Below are positions 54,809 to 64,000 of a stretch of 64,000 nt of DNA, in pieces. The position numbers were made by a program, and so were the translations under genes. The first letter of the stretch is position 1. Each line of letters starts with the position of its first letter. The notes beneath the pieces are model-generated. The model searched no databases, was not told the DNA's origin, and worked only from the letters and a program-made list of their open reading frames with translations. The stretch comes from Xenorhabdus cabanillasii. Its GTDB lineage: Bacteria > Pseudomonadota > Gammaproteobacteria > Enterobacterales > Enterobacteriaceae. The stretch spans positions 1,302,001 through 1,366,000 of the forward strand of contig NZ_QTUB01000001.1 of assembly GCF_003386665.1 (NCBI RefSeq), written 5' to 3'.

Positions 54809-55906
54809 ATGAAAAGATTCAGGCTCCCGCTGCACGGTGTATTCCCCCGTGCTCTGTATTGGATATTGGTGATGCTGTGGGGCAGCCTGACGGTCAGTTA
54901 TCTGGCTGCTTACCTACTATTATCATAGCTGGAAAAAATATTATTTATCAGTATGTTAAATTATATCCTCATCAGTGTGTTGACGACAGTATTATCAGTT
55001 TCTACGGCATTCTGGTTTTACCTGCGTGCCCAAAAACAGCCCTTAACTGCCATACAGCAAGCAATAATAAAAATGGGAAAAGGGAAAATCGTTACGCCAT
55101 TACCTGAATCGGGAGCACCTGCCATCCAGTCAGTTATCCGGGCATTTAATCAAATGTCGGTGAGGGTTAAATCATTGGAAGATGAGCGTGTCATATTTAT
55201 GGCAGGCATAAGCCATGACTTACGCACTCCACTGACTCGTATACGGTTAGCGATCGAAATGATTGGTGGAGAAGATGATTTTCTGCGTGAGTCGATCAAT
55301 CGTGATATTGAAGAGTGCGACACCATCATTAATCAATTCATTAATTACCAGCGGTCTGGGCTGGATGCCATAATAGTCCGCTGTGAATTAAATCAACTTA
55401 TTGAAGACGTGATTGGTGCAGAAAAAGCAGTAATGGCAGAGAAGACGAGCGCAGAAAATAATAGTGCCGGAAAAAATATTGAAGATAACCTGTCCGCTGC
55501 TCCTGTTTTTATTATGGCTAATCCACTTTCAGTTAAACGTGTTCTGGCGAATATGTTCACTAATGCTCATCGCTATGGCAACGGCTGGATCCGCATCAGT
55601 AGTGGGGCTACTGAACAGTTTGGCTGGTTTCAAATAGAAGATAATGGGACAGGTATAACACAAGAAGAAGCAGCGACTTTGTTTCAGCCTTTCAGGCAGG
55701 GAAAACAGAGTTACAGTAATAAACTCGATCATCATAATAGTGGCGTCGGCTTGGGGCTTGCTATTATCCGCCTCATTATCGACAAACATGACGGTTATCT
55801 TGATGTGGGCAGAAGTGAGAGAGGTGGGTTATCCATTCGCGCCTATATTCCATTGGCGACCGAATCATTAGTCATAGAACCATCAGCCATAGATGACAAG
55901 TTATGA
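54809..55906 (+). pseudogene. envZ: EnvZ osmosensor histidine kinase interrupted by an in-frame amber codon
   Basis: EnvZ is the sensor kinase/phosphatase partner of OmpR. The ATG at 54809, directly after ompR, starts a protein whose first 39 residues (MKRFRLPLHGVFPRALYWIL then VMLWGSLTVSYLAAYLLLS) form the first membrane span. TAG at 54926-54928 then interrupts the frame, which continues in phase as LEKILFIS and [22 protein letters not shown] (second span). The HAMP-like linker, the H-box [18 protein letters not shown], the N-box [22 protein letters not shown] and [13 protein letters not shown] follow, so the kinase part is intact. The read-through length is 365 residues against 450 in E. 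coli; almost the whole periplasmic domain is missing, as known for Xenorhabdus EnvZ. The best internal restart is the ATG at 54953, giving 317 residues with one membrane span. Possibilities are a real loss, suppression or reinitiation, or a sequencing error. Confidence 0.8.
55430..55474 (+). repeat. Three five-codon units in an EnvZ insert
   Basis: Codons for [10 protein letters not shown] and NSAGK form three related 15-base units between the H-box and N-box regions, where the E. coli protein is shorter. The EnvZ C-terminal tail has a further pair, SLVIE and PSAID (55865-55894). Confidence 0.5.
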
Positions 55907-55976
55907 CATTGCATTGATGAAATTCAGGCTATGGGATATGAGTATGAATGAGATAGTAGCGGGAATTTCTGAATGA

Positions 55977-56020
55977 CTGTCATAAAAATGTCATAATTCA
56001 TACATTTTACTGTCATTAAG
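55977..56020. promoter_or_regulatory. Pho boxes upstream of pstS
   Basis: CTGTCATAAAAATGTCATAA (55977-55996) fits the 18-bp PhoB-binding consensus of two CTGTCAT-like repeats separated by AT-rich sequence. A further ACTGTCATTAAG unit lies at 56009-56020. PhoB-dependent induction at low phosphate is expected for pstSCAB-phoU. Confidence 0.85.
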
Positions 56021-56125
56021 TTGACTTATTTTTCCCTCCTGAACCATTTTTTATCTAAAAACCAGATTGTCGACATTGTTGAAAGTTGTTTTTAATGAAT
56101 GATGTATATCTCAGCAGGAGGGTGT

Positions 56126-57184
56126 ATGAAATCAATGCGTATCACCGCGGCAGGCATCATGGTAACAGTATTTGCTATGACGTCTTTGTCTTCATTTGCT
56201 GCAACTACCTTTGTTGCAACGACCAGCTTGACGGGAGCTGGTGCGACATTCCCGGCACCGATATATACCAAGTGGGCAGATTCTTATCAAAAAGAGACGG
56301 GTAATAAAATCAATTATCAGGGGATTGGTTCTTCTGGTGGTGTAAAACAGATTATTGCCAACACGGTTGATTTTGGTGCCTCAGATGCCCCACTTACTGA
56401 TAACAAACTGGCTTCTGAAGGTTTATTCCAGTTTCCGACCGTGATTGGCGGTATTGTGCTGGCGGTAAACCTTCAGGGTATCAAATCCGGCCAATTGGTA
56501 TTAGATGGCAAAACCCTCGGTGACATCTATTTGGGAACCATCAAAAAATGGAATGATCCCGCCATTGCGAAATTGAATCCGGATCTCAAATTACCTGATC
56601 AAAATATTGTGGTGGTTCGCCGTGCGGATGGTTCCGGTACTTCCTTTGTTTTCACCAGCTACCTGTCCAAAGTCAACAGCGACTGGAAAGCAAAAGTCGG
56701 GGCAGGTTCTACAGTGAAATGGCCGATCGGACTGGGCGGCAAAGGTAATGATGGCATTGCGGCGTTCGTCCAGCGTCTGCCCGGCTCCATTGGTTATGTT
56801 GAATATGCTTATGCGAAACAAAATAATCTCGCCTATACCAAGTTGGTAGCCGCTGATGGAAAAGTTATCGCGCCTACCGAAACTAATTTCAGTGCGGCAG
56901 CAAAAGAGGCGGACTGGAGCAAAAGTTTCGCACAGGATTTAACTAATCAACCCGGCGAAAATGCATGGCCGATCACTTCAACGACGTTCATCTTAATTCA
57001 TAAACAGCAGAAAAATACCACACATGGGGTAGAAGTCCTGAAATTCTTTGACTGGGCCTACGAGAAGGGCAGTGAGCAAGCGAAGGCACTGGATTATGCT
57101 GTGTTGCCAAAAGCCGTCATTGAACAGGTACGTGCAGCCTGGAAAAATGACATAAAAGATAAGCACGGTAATGCATTGTATTAA
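56126..57184 (+). CDS. pstS: Phosphate ABC transporter substrate-binding protein
   Basis: PstS is the periplasmic phosphate-binding protein. The ATG at 56126 is chosen because AGGAGG precedes it closely and the product begins MKSMR like E. coli PstS; two further in-frame ATGs upstream or downstream fit less well. The signal peptide runs to about residue 25 (SLSSFA). Mature motifs [44 protein letters not shown] and [12 protein letters not shown] supply the phosphate ligands. Just after the signal peptide an [10 protein letters not shown] duplication adds five residues compared with E. coli. Confidence 0.97.
   Translation: MKSMRITAAGIMVTVFAMTSLSSFAATTFVATTSLTGAGATFPAPIYTKWADSYQKETGNKINYQGIGSSGGVKQIIANTVDFGASDAPLTDNKLASEGLFQFPTVIGGIVLAVNLQGIKSGQLVLDGKTLGDIYLGTIKKWNDPAIAKLNPDLKLPDQNIVVVRRADGSGTSFVFTSYLSKVNSDWKAKVGAGSTVKWPIGLGGKGNDGIAAFVQRLPGSIGYVEYAYAKQNNLAYTKLVAADGKVIAPTETNFSAAAKEADWSKSFAQDLTNQPGENAWPITSTTFILIHKQQKNTTHGVEVLKFFDWAYEKGSEQAKALDYAVLPKAVIEQVRAAWKNDIKDKHGNALY
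56201..56230 (+). repeat. 15-bp duplication at the PstS mature N terminus
   Basis: GCAACTACCTTTGTT and GCAACGACCAGCTTG encode ATTFV and ATTSL in tandem directly after the signal peptide. Confidence 0.55.
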
Positions 57185-57227
57185 TAATTCGTTGTATCAG
57201 TGATGTTATTGAAGGGAAATAACCCAA

Positions 57228-58253
57228 ATGGAAACTGAGCGCATGGCTGAACATACTATACATAGAAGAACTATGCATAGAAAAGCTATACATAGAAAAA
57301 CCATGCATAAGACAGTACAGAAAGCACCAGGTAAACACGGTGATATTATTTTCAGTACGCTGGTCAGGCTGGCGGCTCTGATGACGTTATTTCTGTTGGG
57401 AGGCATTATCATCTCGCTGCTCATTGCTGCCTGGCCGAGCATGCAGACGTTTGGTTTTACTTTTCTATGGAATAAAGATTGGGATGCACCTGCGGGGATC
57501 TTCGGTGCATTAGTACCGATTTATGGCACATTAGTGACCTCATTGATTGCCCTGATTATTGCCGTTCCGGTCAGTTTTGGCATCGCTCTGTTTTTGACAG
57601 AGCTGGCACCAAACTGGCTGAAACGGCCGCTTGGTGTGGCAATTGAATTATTGGCGGCGATCCCGAGTATCGTTTATGGCATGTGGGGGCTGTTTGTCTT
57701 TGCCCCGCTTTTTGCCACCTATTTCCAGCAACCTGTCGGTGATGTGTTGTCGAGTATTCCTGTCGTAGGAGAACTGTTTTCCGGCCCGGCTTTCGGCATT
57801 GGTATTCTGGCTGCGGGCATCATTCTTGCCATCATGATTATTCCCTATATCGCTTCTGTGATGCGCGATGTATTTGAGCAAACGCCCGTTATGATGAAAG
57901 AGTCGGCTTATGGGATTGGCTGTACAACATGGGAAGTGATTTGGCATATCGTCCTGCCTTACACCAAAAATGGGGTAATCGGCGGTGTGATGCTGGGCCT
58001 GGGGCGTGCTCTGGGAGAAACCATGGCAGTGACTTTTATTATCGGCAATACCTATCAACTGGACAGCCTCTCCCTCTATATGCCGGGAAACAGCATTACT
58101 TCAGCATTGGCAAATGAATTTGCCGAAGCGGAATCTGGTCTGCATACCTCTGCGTTGATGGAACTGGGGCTGATTTTATTTGTGATCACTTTTATTGTTC
58201 TCGCGTTATCAAAATTGATGATCATGCGTCTGTCCGGGAACGAGGGACGTTGA
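57228..58253 (+). CDS. pstC: Phosphate ABC transporter permease PstC
   Basis: PstC is one of the two inner-membrane permeases of the Pst system. From residue about 37 on ([18 protein letters not shown]) it matches E. coli PstC throughout, with six membrane spans and the EAA-type loop [24 protein letters not shown]. The 341-residue protein exceeds E. coli (319) by an N-terminal cytoplasmic leader that contains four five-codon repeats (I/M-H-R-K-T/A) and is strongly basic. GAAGGGAA lies upstream of the ATG at 57228; an in-frame ATG at 57243 is an alternative. Confidence 0.96.
   Translation: METERMAEHTIHRRTMHRKAIHRKTMHKTVQKAPGKHGDIIFSTLVRLAALMTLFLLGGIIISLLIAAWPSMQTFGFTFLWNKDWDAPAGIFGALVPIYGTLVTSLIALIIAVPVSFGIALFLTELAPNWLKRPLGVAIELLAAIPSIVYGMWGLFVFAPLFATYFQQPVGDVLSSIPVVGELFSGPAFGIGILAAGIILAIMIIPYIASVMRDVFEQTPVMMKESAYGIGCTTWEVIWHIVLPYTKNGVIGGVMLGLGRALGETMAVTFIIGNTYQLDSLSLYMPGNSITSALANEFAEAESGLHTSALMELGLILFVITFIVLALSKLMIMRLSGNEGR
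57258..57317 (+). repeat. Four 15-bp tandem units in the PstC N-terminal leader
   Basis: Codons for [15 protein letters not shown] and MHKTV follow one another. The DNA units share ATx-CAT-AGA-AAA with two to four differences each. The leader is absent from E. coli PstC. Confidence 0.88.
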
Positions 58254-58254
58254 A

Positions 58255-59927
<1,673 letters not shown>

Positions 59928-59954
59928 TATGGGCAGATACGAGGTAGCATAAAG

Positions 59955-60671
59955 ATGGACAATCTGAATTTCGGCAAGCACATTTCTGGTCAGTTCAATG
60001 CTGAACTGGAACATATCCGTACTGAATTAATGGCAATGGGTGGTGTGGTAGAAGAGCAGCTCAGTAAGGCGATTCTGGCGATGCACAATCAGGATAAACA
60101 GTTAGCCCAACAAGTCATTGAAGATGACCAGAAAGTTAACATGATGGAAGTGGCGATAGATGAAGCCTGTGTTCGTATCATTGCCAAACGCCAGCCTGCT
60201 GCAAGTGATCTGCGCCTGATAATGGTTATCTCAAAGACTATTGCTGAGCTGGAGCGTATTGGTGATGTTGCGAATAAAATTTGTCAGACGGCGCTGGAGA
60301 AATTTTCTCATCAACAGCAACCGTTGCTGGTCAGTCTGGAATCTTTGGGCTGGCATACCATTCGGATGCTGCATGATGTGTTGGATGCTTTTGCCCGTAT
60401 GGATTTGCAAGAAGCCATTCGTATCTATCGTGAAGATAAAAAAGTAGATCAGGAATATGAAGGCATTGTGCGCCAGTTAATGACTTATATGATGGAAGAT
60501 CCACGTACTATTCCAAGCATCATGACCGCACTTTTATGTGCCCGTTCTATTGAACGTATTGGCGATCGTTGTCAGAACATTTGTGAATTTATCTTCTATT
60601 ACGTCAAAGGACAGGATTTTCGCCATGTTGGGGGCGATAAACTGGAAGAATTGCTTACTAAAGATGAATAA
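59955..60671 (+). CDS. phoU: Phosphate signalling protein PhoU
   Basis: PhoU is the negative modulator that links PstB to the PhoR sensor and prevents activation of the Pho regulon at high phosphate. The 238-residue all-helical protein consists of two PhoU repeats, each with the metal-binding E/D-x-x-x-D motif (first [12 protein letters not shown], about 97; second [15 protein letters not shown], about 197). It closes the pstSCAB-phoU operon, 27 bases after pstB. Confidence 0.96.
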   Translation: MDNLNFGKHISGQFNAELEHIRTELMAMGGVVEEQLSKAILAMHNQDKQLAQQVIEDDQKVNMMEVAIDEACVRIIAKRQPAASDLRLIMVISKTIAELERIGDVANKICQTALEKFSHQQQPLLVSLESLGWHTIRMLHDVLDAFARMDLQEAIRIYREDKKVDQEYEGIVRQLMTYMMEDPRTIPSIMTALLCARSIERIGDRCQNICEFIFYYVKGQDFRHVGGDKLEELLTKDE

Positions 60672-60846
60672 TTTTTATGATTGAAACAGAGGTATGCTCT
60701 TAAGTGCCGGTAAAAGCTCACTTAAAAATATTATTCCAAAAAGATATAAATATAGTATTTTATATTATTTCAAGTGCTATGACGAAATTGATAGTTTTTA
60801 TTGGACAATAAATAATTATTAACAACTTAACAACAGGGGGTGTCCA

Positions 60847-61695
60847 ATGAAATTCCGCAATCAGTCTCGGATAGCAGTGACTGCATTACTGACCAGTCTG
60901 GTATTAGTTTCTGGCGTAGCGAAAGCAGACAAACTTGATGATATAAAAAAAGCGGGGACGGTTCGTATTGCGGTATTCGACAGTAATCCCCCTTTTGGTT
61001 TTATCGATCCTAAAACGAAAAAACTTGCTGGTTATGATGTGGATATCGCCAATGCAATCGCCAGTGACCTGGGCGTGAAACTGCAATTGCGCCCAACCAA
61101 TCCCGCAAACCGTATTCCACTACTCTCTTCCAAGAAAATTGACTTAATCGCTGCTAACTTCACGATCACTGATGAACGAGCAAAACAGGTAGATTTCTCC
61201 ATTCCTTATTTTGCCACAGGGCAAAAATTCATTGCCCGAAAAGGTGTCCTGACTAATCCGGATGATATCGCCAAATTGCGTATCGGCGCGGATAAGGGAA
61301 CTGTACAGGAGATTACACTGCGTGAGCGTTATCCGACTGCGAAAGTTATCTCTTATGACGATACCCCGCTGGCATTCGCGGCGTTGAGAAATGGTAATGT
61401 TCAGGCGATCACTCAGGATGATGCAAAGCTGGTGGGTTTATTGGCAAATGTTCCTGAAGCGCAAAAAGCAGATTTTGAAATATCACCTTTCAGTATTACC
61501 CGCGAATATCAGGCTGTAGCGGCTTCAAAAGGAGAAACCCGGTTGGTTGAAGCGATTAACCAGACATTGTTGAAACTGGAGAAAGAGGGTGAAGCAGAGA
61601 AAATTTATAATCGTTGGTTTGGCCCTGACACAAAATCTGCCCAGCCGCGTGGTGATTTTAAATTTGCTCCATTAAATAGTCAGGCAGCGGACTAA
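60847..61695 (+). CDS. Polar amino acid ABC transporter substrate-binding protein
   Basis: A 282-residue periplasmic binding protein of the polar amino acid (glutamate/aspartate/glutamine-like) family. The signal peptide ends at about residue 27 (VSGVAKA). The mature protein starts DKLDDIKKAGTVRIAVFDSNPPFGF and has the family motifs LAGYDVDIANAIASDLGVKL, LIAANFTITDERAKQVDFSIPYFATGQKF and the C-terminal EAEKIYNRWFGP. No lipobox is seen, so it is soluble in the periplasm. GGGGGT lies seven bases before the ATG. Substrate cannot be read from the sequence. It is the first gene of a three-gene importer operon. Confidence 0.88.
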   Translation: MKFRNQSRIAVTALLTSLVLVSGVAKADKLDDIKKAGTVRIAVFDSNPPFGFIDPKTKKLAGYDVDIANAIASDLGVKLQLRPTNPANRIPLLSSKKIDLIAANFTITDERAKQVDFSIPYFATGQKFIARKGVLTNPDDIAKLRIGADKGTVQEITLRERYPTAKVISYDDTPLAFAALRNGNVQAITQDDAKLVGLLANVPEAQKADFEISPFSITREYQAVAASKGETRLVEAINQTLLKLEKEGEAEKIYNRWFGPDTKSAQPRGDFKFAPLNSQAAD

Positions 61696-61725
61696 CACAC
61701 ATCTGGGAAAATGATATCGGAAACC

Positions 61726-61750
61726 AGCCCCGTCTTTGTGCGGGGCTTTG
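61726..61750 (+). terminator. Attenuator hairpin between binding-protein and permease genes
   Basis: AGCCCCG (61726-61732), loop TCTTTGTG, CGGGGCT (61741-61747) then TTG. The short U-tract suggests partial termination, which would give more binding protein than permease. Confidence 0.7.
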
Positions 61751-61771
61751 CCATTTGTTATGGTGAATAAT

Positions 61772-62509
61772 ATGTTTGAGCAATTTATTGATGAGTACTT
61801 ATTGGCTCCTGAATATCTGCAATGGCTCTGGCAAGGGTTCTTGATTACATTATGGATCTCTGCCTGCACCATTGTTTCTTCCACCTTACTGGGTTTTGTG
61901 ATTACGGCAGCGCGGGACAGCCAGATCAAGCCATTGCGTTGGTTGATTACGGTGTACACCTCGGTATTCCGCAATACCCCATTGCTGGTACAACTGTTTT
62001 TCTGGTATTTCGCTTCCGGCCAGATTTTGCCTCAAGATGCCATGATCTGGCTGAATACCCCTCATGAGATGACAATTGCAGGTTTTACTCTGGAATGGCC
62101 TTCATTTGAGTTTCTGGCTGGATTTATCGGCCTGACACTCTATTCCGCGCCTTTTGTGGCAGAAGAGTTAAGAGCCGGAATACAGGGTGTTGGACGCGGC
62201 CAAAAATATGCTGCCCACGCATTGGGCTTAACTGGCTGGCAGGCTATGCGCCATGTCGTACTGCCACAGGCATTGAAGATTGCTATGCCGCCACTTTTGG
62301 GGCAGTACATGACTATCGTCAAGAATTCATCATTAACAATGGCGATTGGTGTCGCTGAACTTTCCTATGCTTCCCGTCAGGTAGAAACACAGTCTCTGCA
62401 AACATTTGAAGCGTTTGGCGTGGCGACAGTACTCTACATCGCCATTATTGCTGTGATGGAAGGTTGGGGGCAATGGCGTCAGCAGAGAATACTGGCAAGA
62501 GGGTACTGA
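61772..62509 (+). CDS. Polar amino acid ABC transporter permease 1
   Basis: An inner-membrane permease of the HisMQ/GltJK family, 245 residues from the ATG at 61772. The hallmark loop for contact with the ATPase is GVGRGQKYAAHALGLTGWQAMRHVVLPQALKIAMPPL (about 138-174). Five membrane spans are apparent. The start is chosen because it lies beyond the attenuator hairpin; in-frame GTG at 61736 and ATG at 61760 lie inside or just after it. Permease 2 begins one base after its stop. Confidence 0.85.
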   Translation: MFEQFIDEYLLAPEYLQWLWQGFLITLWISACTIVSSTLLGFVITAARDSQIKPLRWLITVYTSVFRNTPLLVQLFFWYFASGQILPQDAMIWLNTPHEMTIAGFTLEWPSFEFLAGFIGLTLYSAPFVAEELRAGIQGVGRGQKYAAHALGLTGWQAMRHVVLPQALKIAMPPLLGQYMTIVKNSSLTMAIGVAELSYASRQVETQSLQTFEAFGVATVLYIAIIAVMEGWGQWRQQRILARGY

Positions 62510-62510
62510 T

Positions 62511-63284
62511 ATGGACTTTACTGTTATAGCAGAAAACTGGCGCTATTTGTTGTTGGGAACGTTTCCAGACGGGCCGTTGGAAGGCGCAGCTTTGACACTG
62601 ATGATAAGTATTATGGCCGGAGTGATCTCCATCGTCTTAGGGACAGTGGCAGGAGTCGCATTGGCGATGTTGCGTGGTTTTTGGGTAAATTTGCTGGCAG
62701 CGATACTGGGATTTTTTCGTGCTATTCCGGTTATCATGCTGATTTTCTGGACTTATTTCTTGTTGCCAGTGGTTTTGGGTATGGAAATACCTGAAATCAC
62801 TACTGTAGTTTGTGCGCTGGCGTTGATCACTTCTGCTTATCTGGCTCATGGCGTCAAAGCGGGTATTCTGGCGATTGGTGAAGGCCAATGGCGTGCAGGG
62901 CTGTCTTTGGGTTTCAATCGTTGGGAAGTATTGTGGCATATCGTTCTGCCACAGGCATTGCGTATGATGGTGCCTTCGTTTATCAACCAATGGATTGCGT
63001 TAATCAAAGACACTTCATTAGCTTATATTGTCGGAGTAGCGGAACTGTCATTTTTGGCGACACAGGTTAATAACCGCAGTATGGTTTATCCGATGGAAGT
63101 CTTTTTATTTATTGCGTTAGTTTATTTTGTGATGTGTTTGTCACTGGAATTAGCCGCTAACTATGTCGCTCGCCATTTTTCGGTAAGACGTGAGAAAACA
63201 GCATTCTTGCGATTTTGGGGTATACCCGACAGGCTTCTAATTATATTTAGACGGCCAGTGAATGGCTCTTCAGAAACTTGTTAG
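62511..63284 (+). CDS. Polar amino acid ABC transporter permease 2
   Basis: The partner permease, 257 residues, with the same family loop (GEGQWRAGLSLGFNRWEVLWHIVLPQALRMMVPSFINQW, about 123-161) and five spans. The C-terminal cytoplasmic tail (RREKTAFLRFWGIPDRLLII) is longer than usual. A strong terminator follows at 63361. No ATP-binding protein is encoded before it or directly after, so the importer must borrow an ATPase from elsewhere or be inactive. Confidence 0.87.
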   Translation: MDFTVIAENWRYLLLGTFPDGPLEGAALTLMISIMAGVISIVLGTVAGVALAMLRGFWVNLLAAILGFFRAIPVIMLIFWTYFLLPVVLGMEIPEITTVVCALALITSAYLAHGVKAGILAIGEGQWRAGLSLGFNRWEVLWHIVLPQALRMMVPSFINQWIALIKDTSLAYIVGVAELSFLATQVNNRSMVYPMEVFLFIALVYFVMCLSLELAANYVARHFSVRREKTAFLRFWGIPDRLLIIFRRPVNGSSETC

Positions 63285-63360
63285 CTCTATGTTTGTAACC
63301 ACGGTATCTGGAACAAAGTGAAGGTAACAAAGAGACAACTTAAAAAAATTGCATAAATTT

Positions 63361-63391
63361 ATCCCAACTAAATCATATTAGTTGGGATTTT
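63361..63391 (+). terminator. Rho-independent terminator of the amino acid importer operon
   Basis: ATCCCAACTAA (63361-63371) pairs perfectly with TTAGTTGGGAT (63378-63388) and is followed by TTTTAC on the plus strand. It lies 77 bases after the last permease and just before the convergent hydrolase gene. Confidence 0.88.
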
Positions 63392-63393
63392 TA

Positions 63394-64000
63394 CTAGTGA
63401 TATATTCCGGAAAGGAACGATTTTATTTCAGCGCTTAATATGGCTTGGTATTTTTCCCTGTCGAACCCGGCAGGATCCTGTGATGGAGGAAAATTAATAC
63501 TCTTCATATGTGATGGAAATGGGCTTTGAAAAGAGTGGTGCCCTGCATTTGTGACAGTTTTATGCACAACATTAGTATGGTTTTCAATAACTGATGTACA
63601 CAATATGTCAGATAAATGGTCTTTTTCCGCAGTTAACAATAATATTGGAACATTGACTCTATTTAAAGAATCTTTGTAATTAAACCATCCACATGCCGGA
63701 GCTAATAATATAAGTGAACTGATTCGGTTATCATACGGAACGGTAATTTCTTCAATCGATTGACTACTTGTTTTATCTGGAATGGCAACAGGTATACCAC
63801 CACTGATAGCAAGGGCTGTATATCCTCCCATTGAATGCCCAATTAATGTTATTTTGTTTTTTAATAAATGGTTACTCACCAACTCATTATTAACGATATG
63901 ATCAATAACTAACTTGATATGTCGGGGCCTGTTTTCTAAATTGGCTAATGTCGCAGCCAGAGAATCATCAAAATAACAATTCCCCGGATGTTCTAATGCT
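63394..64000 (-). CDS. Alpha/beta hydrolase (dienelactone hydrolase-like), cut by the window edge
   Basis: The frame is open through the right edge (the visible part begins ALEHPGNCYFDDSLAATLAN), so the start and N-terminal strands lie outside. The nucleophile elbow ITLIGHSMGGYTALAISGG, the acid loop VPILLLTAEKDHLSD and the catalytic histidine in TNAGHHSFQSPF are visible, so the triad is intact. The protein resembles predicted dienelactone hydrolase or chlorophyllase-like lipases. Asn-, Ser- and Ile-rich composition suggests an AT-rich accessory gene. Substrate unknown. Confidence 0.78.
   Translation of the reverse strand, partial: ALEHPGNCYFDDSLAATLANLENRPRHIKLVIDHIVNNELVSNHLLKNKITLIGHSMGGYTALAISGGIPVAIPDKTSSQSIEEITVPYDNRISSLILLAPACGWFNYKDSLNRVNVPILLLTAEKDHLSDILCTSVIENHTNVVHKTVTNAGHHSFQSPFPSHMKSINFPPSQDPAGFDREKYQAILSAEIKSFLSGIYH

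Overview
The window comes from a gamma-proteobacterium of the order Enterobacterales, most likely Photorhabdus (Morganellaceae; Xenorhabdus is the alternative). Three things point there: a binary pore-forming toxin pair of the XaxAB/PaxAB type at the left end, an EnvZ with almost no periplasmic domain, and dispersed palindromic repeats built around TTCAAGTTGC/GCAACTTGAA. The glp, nfuA-gntX-bioH, feoABC, tex-greB and ompR-envZ block keeps the gene neighbourhood of E. coli near 76 min. I see no rRNA, tRNA, CRISPR array or complete insertion sequence.

Layout. 1-3.3 kb: AT-rich leader, then paxA-paxB. 3.4-12.6 kb: a minus-strand catabolic or salvage locus with an M20 amidohydrolase, a SelA/DgaE-like PLP enzyme, a metal-dependent amidohydrolase, the DUF4310/DUF4311/DUF4312/SFCGS set (probably a transporter), a small PRD protein, a PRD/EIIA regulator and a RibD/DHFR-like reductase. 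12.9-15.2 kb: an accessory patch with a PAAR spike protein, two decaying genes and a TacAT-type DUF1778/GNAT toxin-antitoxin pair. 15.3-29.1 kb: a complete phenylacetate pathway, paaABCDEFGHIJK-X on the minus strand with paaZ divergent. 29.2-31.1 kb: a decayed AbiE-type toxin-antitoxin locus and a 353-residue orphan protein. 31.2-37.9 kb: a yhfZYX-php-yhfUTS locus that lacks yhfW. 38.7-45 kb: glpD, glpR, glpG, glpE, nfuA, gntX and divergent bioH. 45-49.6 kb: an OsmC protein and a RES/Xre toxin-antitoxin pair inserted between bioH and feoCBA. 49.8-56 kb: a flavin-type split-barrel protein, tex, greB, ompR and an envZ interrupted by an in-frame amber codon. 56-60.7 kb: pstSCAB-phoU behind a Pho box. 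60.8-63.3 kb: a polar amino-acid ABC importer (binding protein and two permeases, no ATPase). The right edge cuts an alpha/beta hydrolase.

How the parts work together. The paa genes encode activation (PaaK), ring epoxidation (PaaABCDE), isomerisation and ring opening (PaaG, PaaZ) and beta-oxidation (PaaF, PaaH, PaaJ) under PaaX. The two loci at 3.5-12 kb and 31-38 kb share an architecture: a SelA-fold PLP enzyme, an amidohydrolase-superfamily enzyme, predicted membrane proteins, a small glycine-rich protein and PRD-type regulation. Each lacks one enzyme usually found in its family of loci. Their substrates are unknown.

The most unusual pattern is a recurrent 15-bp (five-codon) tandem repetition. 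It occurs in N- or C-terminal extensions or inserts of PaaD, PaaE, PaaH, PaaI, FeoB, EnvZ, PstS and PstC, and similar short direct repeats occur in some intergenic spacers. Family comparisons were made from memory; no search was run.
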